Of a DNA stretch of 64,000 nucleotides, positions 49,955 to 59,858 are shown piece after piece. Position 1 is the stretch's first letter. The number at the start of each line of letters is the position of its first letter. The notes under the pieces were generated by a model. It saw nothing but the letters and a program-made list of their open reading frames with translations, was not told where the DNA came from and made no database searches. Location: NCBI GenBank assembly GCA_016794365.1, contig JAEUKB010000051.1:1-64000 (forward strand), in the 5' to 3' direction. A program made the translations under genes and the position numbers. This stretch comes from Myxococcales bacterium. GTDB taxonomy: Bacteria; Myxococcota_A; Polyangia; Palsa-1104; JAEUJZ01.

Positions 49955-50917
49955 ATGCCTTCGCTGAAATCAATCCGCAAGCGCATCGCCTCGGTGAAGA
50001 ACACCCAGAAGATCACCAAGGCGATGAAGATGGTGGCAACGGCGAAGCTGCGTCGTGCCCAGGATGCGGTGAAGGCGATTCGGCCCTATGCAAGCCACCT
50101 GGGCGACATCGCGGAAGATCTGGCTACGCGCCTGCTCGCAGAGCCTGCCGGTGACGATGTGGAAGCGAAGGGAGAGCCACTGGAAGCCGGTGAAGCGTCT
50201 CTGTCGCAGCTACACAAGATCCTGGTGGGCGGAACCGACAAGCGCGTGCGGCTGGTGGTGGTCTCGGCGGACCGTGGTCTGGCCGGTGCCTACAACAGCA
50301 CGATCTTCCGACGCACGGAACGATTCGCCACCGAGATCAAGCTGCAAGAAGGCCACAGCCTGGATCTTGTGGTCATCGGCAAGAAGGGACGCGACTACTT
50401 CCGTCGCCGTCCGTTCAAAGTCGTCAGCGAGCTGCTCGGCATTGAGCCCAAGACCGTCCAAAAGCGTGCGCGCGAGCTGGCCCCTCAGCTCTCGGAGTCG
50501 CTGCTCAGCGGGGAAGTAGACGCGATCTACGTGCTCTATAACGAGTTCAAGTCCGCCGCCAGCCAGGTCGTTCGTGTCGAGCGCCTCTTGCCGATCAAGG
50601 TCCGTGAGCCCGCTCGCAGCAGCGCGGAAGAGTCGGTCGATGCGCCCAAGCAGCTCGTTGACTTCCTCTACGAGCCAAGCCGTGAAGCGGTGCTGCTGCA
50701 CCTTCTGCCGCTGTTTTTGGAAACCGAGCTGACCCGCATCTTCCTTGAGTCGTACGCATCGGAAATGGGTGCCCGCATGAGCGCGATGGACAACGCCTCG
50801 CGCAATGCCAAGGAAATGATCTCTCGGTTGACGCTGCAATATAACCGCGCTCGCCAGGCCGCCATCACCAAGGAGCTGATGGAAATCGTCGGTGGAGCAG
50901 AAGCGCTAAAGGGATAG
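49955..50917 (+). CDS. atpG: ATP synthase F1 subunit gamma
   Basis: This encodes 320 residues, slightly longer than usual (~290). The rotor starts PSLKSIRKRIASVKNTQKIT KAMKMVATAKLRRAQ and ends MDNASRNAKEMISRLTLQYN, RARQAAITKELMEIVGGAEA. The middle RVRLVVVSADRGLAGAYNS matches the Rossmann-like domain. An insertion of about 20 residues (ATRLLAEPAGDDVEAKGEPL) explains the extra length. It lies 3 bp after atpA. Confidence 0.97.
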   Translation: MPSLKSIRKRIASVKNTQKITKAMKMVATAKLRRAQDAVKAIRPYASHLGDIAEDLATRLLAEPAGDDVEAKGEPLEAGEASLSQLHKILVGGTDKRVRLVVVSADRGLAGAYNSTIFRRTERFATEIKLQEGHSLDLVVIGKKGRDYFRRRPFKVVSELLGIEPKTVQKRARELAPQLSESLLSGEVDAIYVLYNEFKSAASQVVRVERLLPIKVREPARSSAEESVDAPKQLVDFLYEPSREAVLLHLLPLFLETELTRIFLESYASEMGARMSAMDNASRNAKEMISRLTLQYNRARQAAITKELMEIVGGAEALKG

Positions 50918-52375
<1,458 letters not shown>

Positions 52376-52378
52376 GCC

Positions 52379-52768
52379 ATGCTCGCGCTGCATGTAGTGA
52401 CCCCCGAGGGCAAGACCCTCGATCAAGAAGTGGACGAAGTGACCTTGCCGGGCCTGCTCGGCGAGCTGGGCGTCCTGCCAGGCCACCTTCCGCTGCTGTC
52501 GGCAGTGAAGGCGGGCGTGCTTCGCTACCGCAAGGGCCAAGAGCGCGGCGTGCTGGCAGTCGGTCCCGGCTTTGCCGAGGTCGATGGCCAGAACAAGGTG
52601 GTCGCGCTGGTCCAGCGTGCGCTGCCTGCGGCGAAGATCTCGTCAGCCGATGCGGACAAGCTGCTGGCTGATGCGACCGAGCGACTCAAAGGCGACAAGA
52701 GCGAGCGCGCCGCAGCCGAAGCCGACCGAGACTTCGCGCTGGCGCAGCTTGACGCGCTGCGAAAGTAA
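52379..52768 (+). CDS. atpC: ATP synthase F1 subunit epsilon
   Basis: This encodes 129 residues. The N-terminal beta-sandwich starts LALHVVTPEGKTLDQEVDEV, TLPGLLGELGVLPGHLPLLS, and the C-terminal helices are DADKLLADATERLKGDKSER. Epsilon joins gamma to the c ring and inhibits ATP hydrolysis. It is the last gene of the operon. A ~518-bp repeat-filled gap follows. Confidence 0.96.
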   Translation: MLALHVVTPEGKTLDQEVDEVTLPGLLGELGVLPGHLPLLSAVKAGVLRYRKGQERGVLAVGPGFAEVDGQNKVVALVQRALPAAKISSADADKLLADATERLKGDKSERAAAEADRDFALAQLDALRK

Positions 52769-52807
52769 GAACGCCACCACAATCGAACGTCCAAGCGGGC
52801 GGACCGT

Positions 52808-53037
52808 GCTGCCAGTAGGCACCTGACGCGACACGCTGCGCTTGGCAGCTTCATCCCCACCTTCTTTTTGCGCACATTCCGTGCGGGCAGCGCTGCCACC
52901 AGGCACCTGACGCGACATGTAGCGCTTGGCAGCTTCCCCACCACCTTCGTTTTGCGCACATTCCGCGCTGGCAGCCTGGCTGCCACTTCCGTTTTGCGCA
53001 CATTCCGCGCTGGCAGCTTGGCGACCATCCCCGTTTT
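52808..53037. repeat. Long direct repeats (84-87 bp) with GCTGCCA/TGGCAGC ends
   Basis: Two copies of an ~84-87 bp segment (52808-52891 and 52892-52978) share GGCACCTGACGCGACA, GCGCTTGGCAGCTTC, CCACCTTC and TTGCGCACATTCCG. Shorter remnants of the right part follow twice (from 52979 and about 53009). Each copy starts with GCTGCCA and ends with GGCAGC, so copies can pair as hairpins. They are the diverged left part of the array that continues as 42-bp units at 53050. Confidence 0.9.
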
Positions 53038-53049
53038 TGTGCAGATCCC

Positions 53050-53231
53050 GCGCTGGCAGCGCTGCCAACACGCAAAAAACAGATCACTTTTGCGCTGGCA
53101 GCGCTGCCAGCACGCAAAAAACAGATCACTTTTGCGCTGGCAGCGCTGCCAACACGCAAATGACTGATCACTTTTGCGCTGGCAGCGCTGCCAACACGCA
53201 AATGACAGATCAGTTTCGTGCTGGCAGCGCT
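53050..53231. repeat. 42-bp palindromic tandem array between atpC and an Hsp70-like gene
   Basis: Four complete 42-bp units (starts at 53050, 53092, 53134 and 53176) and a partial fifth (53218-53231) are nearly identical. Each contains the perfect 14-bp palindrome TGGCAGCGCTGCCA (TGGCAGCACGC-type change in one unit), flanked by TTTTGCG and CGCAAA, so a longer imperfect stem can form. The variable part is AAACAGATCACTTTT or ATGACTGATCACTTTT. No unique spacers are present, so this is not CRISPR. No protein-like frame crosses the whole gap. Confidence 0.95.
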
Positions 53232-53286
53232 CCCCGCACCGTTTTGCACAAAGCCGCTGATCTGGCCGATCGCGGGATCGCCGCAG

Positions 53287-54594
53287 CTACGCGCCGCACA
53301 AGGCCAAGCCCGACGCCACCGAGGTCAGCTCCCCACCGCTTCGCAGCCGCTCTTCGCCAAAGCGCCGCGCAAAGATCCGCTGCACCGCAGGCACCAGCGA
53401 ACTGCCGCCGGTCGTAAACACCGCATCGACCTCTTCGGGTCGCACCTGCGTCTTGTCGAGCAGCGTGGTCACGGCCTGCTCAATCGCCAGCAGCTCGGGC
53501 GCAATCCATGACTCAAAGTCGCTGCGGCTCACCGGCTCATCAAGCACCAGCGGCCCATCGCGAAACACCACCCGGCTGTGCGGAGCCGACGACAGCTCGA
53601 CCTTGGCGCGCTCGACCGCCTGATACAGCCGATAGCCCAGATCCTTGTCGATGAGGTGAATCAGCGCCGCAATGGCTGTAGGTCGCTCGGCATGGCGCAC
53701 GATGTCATCGAGCAAGCTCATCGTCTCGCGGCTCTTCAAAAAGGACATGTGGTGCCAGCGCGCGAGCCGCAGATACAGCCACGGCGGCACCGGCATGCGC
53801 TTGCCCTGCGACAGGTAGTGCGACCCTTTGCCAAGCAGCGGAGCAATCAGGTGCGCGATGATGCGGCTGTCGAAGGCGTCTCCGGCCAGGGCGACACCTT
53901 CGGTTCCCAAGATGTCCTGGCGTGTTCGCCCGCGCGCCCGCACGCCTGGACCGACGCGCATCAAGCAAAAGTCGCTGGTTCCACCGCCGAAGTCGGCAAT
54001 CAAGACCAGCTCGTCGCGCGCAAGGCGGCTCTCGTAGTGGAAGGCGGCGGCGACCGGCTCGTATTCAAAGACGACGCTGGGAAAGCCGCCCAGGCGCAGC
54101 GCGTGGGACAGCCGCCCGAGCGCGTACGCTTCGATCTCGGCTTCGCTCGATCCATCGACCTCGCTGTCGTCTTCGCGACCGCCGACAAAGCGAACCGGAC
54201 GCCCGACGACAACGCGCTCGGGTAGCTCACCAAACTGGGCCAGCGCAAAGCGCCGCAGATCGCGGGCAATCAGACCGATCAGGGCTTCGAGCGTGAACTT
54301 GTGACCGTAGACGTGGGTGGCCTTGAACAAGCGACTGGCCAGATAGCTCTTGAGCGACTGGAGCAGCCGTCCGTGTCCATCGGCTTGCAGGTAGGCTTCG
54401 ATCGCCTCGGGACCGGCGATGCTCAGCGGCCTGCGGTCGGGACCGATTTCCTCGGGGTCAAAGTACAGGACGGATCGGAAGGTCTCGGTGGTCTTTGGGC
54501 CCAGCGGAAAGCGCGTAAGCTGGACCTGCCCGTCGGAAGCCGAGGCGATCGCGCTGTTGGTGGTTCCAAAATCGAGTCCAATGGAGCGTGACAT
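53287..54594 (-). CDS. Hsp70-family protein, YegD-like
   Basis: This encodes 435 residues. The actin-like ATPase fold has phosphate-1 SIGLDFGTTNSAIASASDGQ, phosphate-2 ELVLIADFGGGTSDFCLMRV and the adenosine motif DAVFTTGGSSLVPAVQRIFA. VVVGRPVRFVGGRED and VVFEYEPVAAAFHYESRL are Hsp70-like. No C-terminal substrate-binding domain is present, as in the YegD group. It may act as a chaperone-related ATPase or a regulator. The 3' end lies 56 bp from the 42-bp repeat array. Confidence 0.9.
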   Translation of the reverse strand: MSRSIGLDFGTTNSAIASASDGQVQLTRFPLGPKTTETFRSVLYFDPEEIGPDRRPLSIAGPEAIEAYLQADGHGRLLQSLKSYLASRLFKATHVYGHKFTLEALIGLIARDLRRFALAQFGELPERVVVGRPVRFVGGREDDSEVDGSSEAEIEAYALGRLSHALRLGGFPSVVFEYEPVAAAFHYESRLARDELVLIADFGGGTSDFCLMRVGPGVRARGRTRQDILGTEGVALAGDAFDSRIIAHLIAPLLGKGSHYLSQGKRMPVPPWLYLRLARWHHMSFLKSRETMSLLDDIVRHAERPTAIAALIHLIDKDLGYRLYQAVERAKVELSSAPHSRVVFRDGPLVLDEPVSRSDFESWIAPELLAIEQAVTTLLDKTQVRPEEVDAVFTTGGSSLVPAVQRIFARRFGEERLRSGGELTSVASGLALCGA

Positions 54595-54654
54595 GGCGGC
54601 GCAGCATAGTGGATCTGCGCTGCAAGCTCTGCTCGATTGCGCGGGGCACGCGGG

Positions 54655-56022
54655 CTAGGTCGGGCCCGACTCTTCCAGCTTGCGCGACAAGGTCTGCCGG
54701 GTGACGCCCAGCTTTTGCGCGGCGAGCGTTCGGTTGCCCCCACACAAGCTGAGCACGCGACGGATGTGAGCCAGCTCGACCTCGGCCAGCGTGGCAATCG
54801 GCGCATCGGCGGGCTCGCTGACCACGGGCTGGTGAGGCGGGACGGCGCGCGCGGTCAGGTCCGACGGCAGGTGCTCAGGTCGCAGCAACACATCGTCATA
54901 CAGCAGCGCGGCCCGCGAGATCATCGCTTTGAGCTCTCGCACGTTGCCGGGCCAGGCATAGCGAACCAAGAGCGCCTGCGCCTCTTTGCTCACGCCCTGC
55001 CAGCTGCGGCGAAACTCGTGGCTGGCGGCGCGTAGAAAGTGCTCGCTGAGCAGCAGGATGTCGTCCGGGCGCTCCCGCAGGGGTGGCAGCTCGACGGTCA
55101 TGGCGTTTAAGCGAAACAACAGATCGCCGCGAAAGGTCTTGTCAGCGGCCATGGCGCGCAGGTCGCGGTGGGTGGCGGCCACGACGCGGACATCGACCTT
55201 GCGCACGGCGGTGGCACCCACGCGGCGGAAGGTGCGCTGCTCCAAAAAGGTCAGCAGCTTGGCCTGGGCGCTGGCACTGAGATCCCCCACTTCATCGAGG
55301 AACAGGGTTCCACCGTCGGCGATCTCACACAGGCCGAGCTTGCGCTCCCGGGCATCGGAAAACGCGCCGCGCTCGTGGCCAAACAGCTCGCTCTCGACCA
55401 GCGTCTCGGGCAAGGTCGAACAGTTTAGCTCGACGAGCGGACCGTGGCTGCGGCTGGATCGCTCGTGTAGAAGCTGGGCGACAAGCTGCTTGCCAGTGCC
55501 GCTTTCCCCTTGAATGAGCACGGTCTGAACGGGACTGCGGGCGAACAGCTCGATCTCGCGCAGCTTGCTGGCCATGATGGACGACGCAAACAGAAGGCCG
55601 CTGCTATCGCTGTGCTGACGCGCGCGCCGGGCCAGGTAGTCCAGCCGACCTTCCAGCTCACTGATGCGAGCGGCGTTGCGCACGGTGGTGACGATCTCTT
55701 CCAGCTCGAAGGGCTTGCGGATGAAGTCGTGGCCGCCCAGCTTCATCGCCTCGACGGCTTGCTCGAGCGTCGCGTGCGCGCTGATCAAGATCACTTTGGT
55801 TTCGGGGGATAGCTGACGGATGCGACGCAGGACTTCGATGCCGGTGATGTCGCCCAAGATCAGGTCGAGCAGCACCACATCGGGACGGGCTTTGACAAAG
55901 TGTTGCCAGGCTTGCTCGCCGGAGCTGGCCACGGTGACCTCGAAGCCTTCTTGCAGCAGCACCCCCCGCAGGGAAGAGAGGATCAGGGCTTCGTCGTCAG
56001 CAAGCAGGACATGCGCGGACAT
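54655..56022 (-). CDS. NtrC-type response regulator with altered GAFTGA motif
   Basis: This encodes 455 residues. The receiver (1-120) has D53 in VVLLDLILGD; the AAA+ domain has GESGTGK (172-178), NCSTLPETLVESELFGHERG and GGTLFLDEVGDLS. The sigma-54 contact loop reads GAFSDA (219-224) instead of GAFTGA. The C-terminal helix-turn-helix is NRTLAAQKLGVTRQTLSRKL (about 428-450). The altered loop suggests that it may not open sigma-54 promoters in the standard way. The histidine kinase gene is upstream with a 12-bp gap. Confidence 0.92.
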   Translation of the reverse strand: MSAHVLLADDEALILSSLRGVLLQEGFEVTVASSGEQAWQHFVKARPDVVLLDLILGDITGIEVLRRIRQLSPETKVILISAHATLEQAVEAMKLGGHDFIRKPFELEEIVTTVRNAARISELEGRLDYLARRARQHSDSSGLLFASSIMASKLREIELFARSPVQTVLIQGESGTGKQLVAQLLHERSSRSHGPLVELNCSTLPETLVESELFGHERGAFSDARERKLGLCEIADGGTLFLDEVGDLSASAQAKLLTFLEQRTFRRVGATAVRKVDVRVVAATHRDLRAMAADKTFRGDLLFRLNAMTVELPPLRERPDDILLLSEHFLRAASHEFRRSWQGVSKEAQALLVRYAWPGNVRELKAMISRAALLYDDVLLRPEHLPSDLTARAVPPHQPVVSEPADAPIATLAEVELAHIRRVLSLCGGNRTLAAQKLGVTRQTLSRKLEESGPT

Positions 56023-56034
56023 GGCGATCTTGTA

Positions 56035-57639
56035 TCACGGGGACGATCGGCTGTCGCTCGGTACGGGCAGCGGGATAAGCAGCGAAAACTCGGCCCCCAC
56101 GCGATCGCTACGGTTTCCCGCCACGATCTGGCCGCCGTGCTCGCGCGCGATGTTCTGACTGAGCGCCAGGCCGAGCCCATGACCGCGCGGCTTGGTCGTA
56201 TAAAACGGCTGAAACAGGTGCGCACGCTGCGCGTCTGAAAGCCCCTGCCCTTCATCGCGAACCCGCAGCGCCAACAGCGACGTTCCTTGCTGCGACACCA
56301 CGTCGGCATCAAGCGTGACCGCAGAGCCGGGCGCACTCGCTTGGGCGGCATTGATGATCAGGTTCGACAGCGCTTGGGTGATGAGCGTCGGATCGACAAA
56401 GGCAGCAGGCAAGCCGTCTGTGTTGCCGATCACAAGCTGCACGTCAGCCTGCGCAAGCGCCTGACGAGACGCTTCGTGGGCCATGGTCAGGAGCGCTGAC
56501 ACCGAAATCGAAGCCGGACGCGGCAAAAGCGGACGCGCATAGCTCAGCAAGCGACGCAGGAGCTGATCGACCCGGGCGATTTCCTGGCTGACGATGCGAG
56601 CGGTGTCGCGGGTGACCTGGGACTGCTCGCTGTCGTCTCCGCTGCGGCTGCGGGCGAGAAGCTGCACGGCGGCCTTGATGCCGGTGAGCGGGTTTAAGAT
56701 CTCGTGAGCGAGGCTGGCGGCGACCTCCCCGATGGCGGACATCTTTTCGCTCTGGATCAGCTTGCGGCGCTGCTCGGCAATCGCGGCGTCCGTCTCTTCG
56801 ATCTTGCGCACGATGGCGCTTAGGTGTTCACCGAGCGCTTCAAAGCCCGCGCGGCCTTTGGGAACTTCGATGCGAATGCGCTGGGCGGCGGACGCGACCT
56901 GAAGCTGTAGCTCATAGATCGGACGGGCCACGCGACGGGCGACCAAAAAGCCGACGAGCAAGCTGGCGATCATGCCCAGCAAGCTGCTGCCGACCAGCAG
57001 CGTGGTATCGCGACGCAGCCTGGACTGAAGCAAGGCGCGCTCTTGACGGGCTTGGGCCGACGAGGTGCGGACAAACTCTTCCGACAGGTGGATGAGGTCG
57101 TTGAGCTGGCTGTAGATGCGCTGATGCTGGACCCGCACTTCTTTGGACTCGCCGCGTCGGAAGCTGGCAATCATCGCGCTGTGCTCTTGGTCGAGCTGGC
57201 GGTAGTCGCTGCGGATGCGCTCGAGCAGGCGTCGCTCTTCGCTGGTGTCGGCGGTGCGATCGGCCTCGATGAGCCAGTCGGCAAACTCGCGCCGTCCTTG
57301 ATCCAGCTCGCGCAGCCAGCGCTCATCGCCGGTAAACATGAAGTCCACGGCAAAGCCTTTTTGATAGAGCAAGAGCTGAAAGACCTCGCTTTCATCGAGC
57401 AGTGCGAGACGCTGGGCCATCTCGGCATCGTTTTGCAAAGACAGTCGCCGCAGCGAGCGCAGCCCCAGCCCACAGACAATCGCGAGCGCCACCATCGACA
57501 CCAGCGACGCAATGACAATCTGCTTGGTGAGCAGGCGCGAAGGCGTCTGACCAGCGCCGAGCGGATCGACGGTCGGCAGGCTGCGACTGGATGACGAAGC
57601 GGACGAAGGGCTTACGGGCGAAGCGGGCGGCAGGTCCAT
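56035..57639 (-). CDS. Sensor histidine kinase (HisKA/HATPase, HAMP)
   Basis: This encodes 534 residues, with AAAGGAA before the ATG. There is a cytoplasmic Ser/Pro N-terminus and a first TM (IVIASLVSMVALAIVCGLGL), then a helical sensor domain with coiled coil (about 60-210), a second TM (TLLVGSSLLGMIASLLVGFL), HAMP (RRVARPIYELQLQVASA) and the HisKA with SLAHEILNPLTGIKAAVQLL (phospho-His near 311). HATPase motifs are NLIINAAQAS, DEGQGLSD and HGLGLALSQNIAREHGG. It is most likely the partner of the NtrC-type regulator next to it. Confidence 0.93.
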   Translation of the reverse strand: MDLPPASPVSPSSASSSSRSLPTVDPLGAGQTPSRLLTKQIVIASLVSMVALAIVCGLGLRSLRRLSLQNDAEMAQRLALLDESEVFQLLLYQKGFAVDFMFTGDERWLRELDQGRREFADWLIEADRTADTSEERRLLERIRSDYRQLDQEHSAMIASFRRGESKEVRVQHQRIYSQLNDLIHLSEEFVRTSSAQARQERALLQSRLRRDTTLLVGSSLLGMIASLLVGFLVARRVARPIYELQLQVASAAQRIRIEVPKGRAGFEALGEHLSAIVRKIEETDAAIAEQRRKLIQSEKMSAIGEVAASLAHEILNPLTGIKAAVQLLARSRSGDDSEQSQVTRDTARIVSQEIARVDQLLRRLLSYARPLLPRPASISVSALLTMAHEASRQALAQADVQLVIGNTDGLPAAFVDPTLITQALSNLIINAAQASAPGSAVTLDADVVSQQGTSLLALRVRDEGQGLSDAQRAHLFQPFYTTKPRGHGLGLALSQNIAREHGGQIVAGNRSDRVGAEFSLLIPLPVPSDSRSSP

Positions 57640-57756
57640 CGAAGTTCCTTTGCGGGCTGATGCTCGTACAAATGCGGGCTGTCGCGATTGACAAATGCCG
57701 GGCGCGGGTCGTAAATCCGCCGTCTCAATCCACCTGCTGGGGACAAGGAAGAACCG

Positions 57757-58611
57757 ATGCTTACGTTTCGCTCACTTCTTTTGGGAATGACGATCCTGGG
57801 GGCTGCTTGCGGACCGGCGACGCAGACCGTGCCGGACGATGCAGCCAAAGCGGCAGCAGCAGCCAAGGATGCCGATACCTGTACGGCACCCAAGGACTGC
57901 TACAACAAGGCGGCGCTGGCGCTGCAAGCCAAAGACAATGCCAAGGCGCTGAAGTTTCTGCCGGGTGCCTGTGATCACGACAGCAAGGCATGTGTCATCG
58001 CTGCCGAGATCCTGTCGCAAGGCAAAGGCGTCGCGGCAGATCAGCCCAAGGCGGCGGACTTTTATAAGCGCGGCTGCGAGGGCGGAATCCTTGTCGCGTG
58101 TGCCAACGAAGCAAGCCTGCGCTACAGCGGCGAAGGCGGCGTGACGGTCGATAAGACGCGGGCACGGGCGCTGTTTGAAAAGACCTGCGGGCCGGAAATG
58201 CTCGACAACTGCAACAACGCCGCGACGATGCTGATGAGCGGCGATGGCGGCCCGGAAGACAAGCCGAAGGCGCGCAGCCTGTTTGACATGGCGTGCTCGG
58301 GCGCGTACCTGCAAGCGTGCGTGGCCGGTGGCGCGATGTACCTGGGCGGTCAGGGCGGCGCGGAAGACAAAGCCAAGGCCAAGGCCTACTTTGACAAAGC
58401 CTGCGACGGCAAAAACGCGGACGGCTGCTTCAACCTGGGCGTGCTGTACGGCAGCGGCAACGGCGTGACCAAGGACATCGACAAGTCGCAGCAGTTTTTC
58501 CAAAAGGGCTGTGACCTGGGCAACAAGAAGTCGTGCGAGACGCTGGAGCAGCTAAAAGCCGACATCGAAAAGTCCAAAGCCCCGCAGCCCAAGGCGAAGG
58601 GAAAGAAGTAA
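57757..58611 (+). CDS. Sel1-repeat lipoprotein
   Basis: This encodes 284 residues with an AAGGAAG site before the ATG. The signal (LTFRSLLLGMTILGAACGPA) has lipobox GAAC. The mature protein has about five Sel1-like repeats with paired cysteines: QPKAADFYKRGCEGGILVAC, DKTRARALFEKTCGPEMLDN, DKPKARSLFDMACSGAYLQA, DKAKAKAYFDKACDGKNADG and DKSQQFFQKGCDLGNKKSCE. The cysteine pattern suggests disulfides. Its role is unknown; Sel1 proteins often bind partner proteins. Confidence 0.88.
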   Translation: MLTFRSLLLGMTILGAACGPATQTVPDDAAKAAAAAKDADTCTAPKDCYNKAALALQAKDNAKALKFLPGACDHDSKACVIAAEILSQGKGVAADQPKAADFYKRGCEGGILVACANEASLRYSGEGGVTVDKTRARALFEKTCGPEMLDNCNNAATMLMSGDGGPEDKPKARSLFDMACSGAYLQACVAGGAMYLGGQGGAEDKAKAKAYFDKACDGKNADGCFNLGVLYGSGNGVTKDIDKSQQFFQKGCDLGNKKSCETLEQLKADIEKSKAPQPKAKGKK

Positions 58612-58667
58612 GCGCCGGGTCGCTTTCCGCCGTTTACGCCGACGAGACGGCGCGATAGGCTGCACAG

Positions 58668-59795
58668 ATGAGGCGATGTCTACCCCAAGCTGTCGCGGTC
58701 TGTCTGTCGCTTGTTTCCCTGTCGGCACTGGCGGATGGCGATCCGGTTCGCTTTTCGCTGAAGACGCCGGTGCCGCAGCCGGATCAGCCCACGCTCATCC
58801 TGTCTGCGGATGCGGCGCTGTCGGGTCTGTCGGTGGCCCTGGTTGCCAAAGAAGCCGATCCATCCCTGGGAGCGGCCAGCGGCGAAAGCGGCGAGTTCAA
58901 GTACCAGTCAAAGAAGCTCGGTCCGGGTCAGAAAGCGACGTTCAAGCTCGGGTCAGGCAAGCCGGGAGCGACGCACTGGGAAGGGATGATCTCGGCGCAG
59001 GTCGGGGGTCAGCTCTGGAAGCGCCCGGTGACGTTTGACACGGTGCTGACGCGCACGCTCCAGATTGGCTACGACAAAAACTATGTCTCGCCGCACCTGA
59101 ACGTCGAAAAGCGCTTTGTCGAGCTGACGCTGTCGGCTCCGGCTGGGCGCGCGGAGATCGAGGTCTTTTCCGACGAAGGCGAAAAGATGGGCGATGGCAA
59201 GGTCGGCTTCGCGGGCGAAGCGCCGGGCACCTGGCTGCGGATTCCGTGGGAGTTTTCGTCCGCTGCACCGACCGAGAGCGTGGTGCTGCGACTGTCGGTC
59301 AAGCTGTTCGACAAAGACGGCGCGAGCGGCCACATCAACCTGTATCCGTGGTTTGTCGCGGTCCCGCACGAGGATGTGAACTTTGACTCGGCGTCATCGG
59401 ATGTGCGTGACAGCGAAAAAGCCAAGCTCGATGAGAGCCTGCGCCGCATCACCACGGTGCTCGATCGCGTCGAGCGAACGCTGCTCAAGTGGTCCGAGCA
59501 AGGTGTGGTGATGGGCGCGATCCCGCAGCCGATGCTGTTTGTGACCGGACACACCGATACGGTCGGCGGCGATGTGGACAACCTGACGCTGTCGCGCAGC
59601 CGAGCCAAAGCGATTGCGACGTACTTTCGCCAAAAAGGCTTCCGCATGCCGATCTTCTTTGTCGGGTACGGAGAGCGCGCACCGCTCGTCAAGACCGGCG
59701 ACAACGTGGATCAGGCGAAGAACCGACGCGCCGACTACACGCTGACGCTGCAAGCTCCACCGACGATCGCTGGCACAAGCTGGACCAAGCTGTAG
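58668..59795 (+). CDS. OmpA-family protein with secreted N-terminal domain
   Basis: This encodes 375 residues with a signal peptide (RRCLPQAVAVCLSLVSLSAL). A beta-rich N-terminal domain (about 25-230) precedes an OmpA-like C-terminal domain: VTGHTDTVGGDVDNLTLSRS, RAKAIATYFRQKGFRMPIFF, GYGERAPLVKTGDNVDQAKN. This domain binds peptidoglycan. TAGGCT lies 6 nt before the ATG with TTTACG 17 bp further up, so the mRNA may be leaderless. It follows the Sel1 gene by 56 bp. Confidence 0.88.
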   Translation: MRRCLPQAVAVCLSLVSLSALADGDPVRFSLKTPVPQPDQPTLILSADAALSGLSVALVAKEADPSLGAASGESGEFKYQSKKLGPGQKATFKLGSGKPGATHWEGMISAQVGGQLWKRPVTFDTVLTRTLQIGYDKNYVSPHLNVEKRFVELTLSAPAGRAEIEVFSDEGEKMGDGKVGFAGEAPGTWLRIPWEFSSAAPTESVVLRLSVKLFDKDGASGHINLYPWFVAVPHEDVNFDSASSDVRDSEKAKLDESLRRITTVLDRVERTLLKWSEQGVVMGAIPQPMLFVTGHTDTVGGDVDNLTLSRSRAKAIATYFRQKGFRMPIFFVGYGERAPLVKTGDNVDQAKNRRADYTLTLQAPPTIAGTSWTKL

Positions 59796-59858
59796 CGCCC
59801 GCGCAGTCCGCATGCGGCGTGCCGGGCTCGCGCACCGACAGAACGAACCGAGCGACGC

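Noticed and set aside
53050..53231. CRISPR array
   Set aside because: The units are contiguous repeats with no unique spacers, and no cas genes are present. The same applies to the array at 26613-26843.
52926..53417. Open frame through the 42-bp array (repeated TDHFCAGSAAN)
   Set aside because: The peptide exists only because the period 42 is divisible by 3. It has no ribosome-binding site, starts inside older repeats and runs antisense into the Hsp70-like gene.
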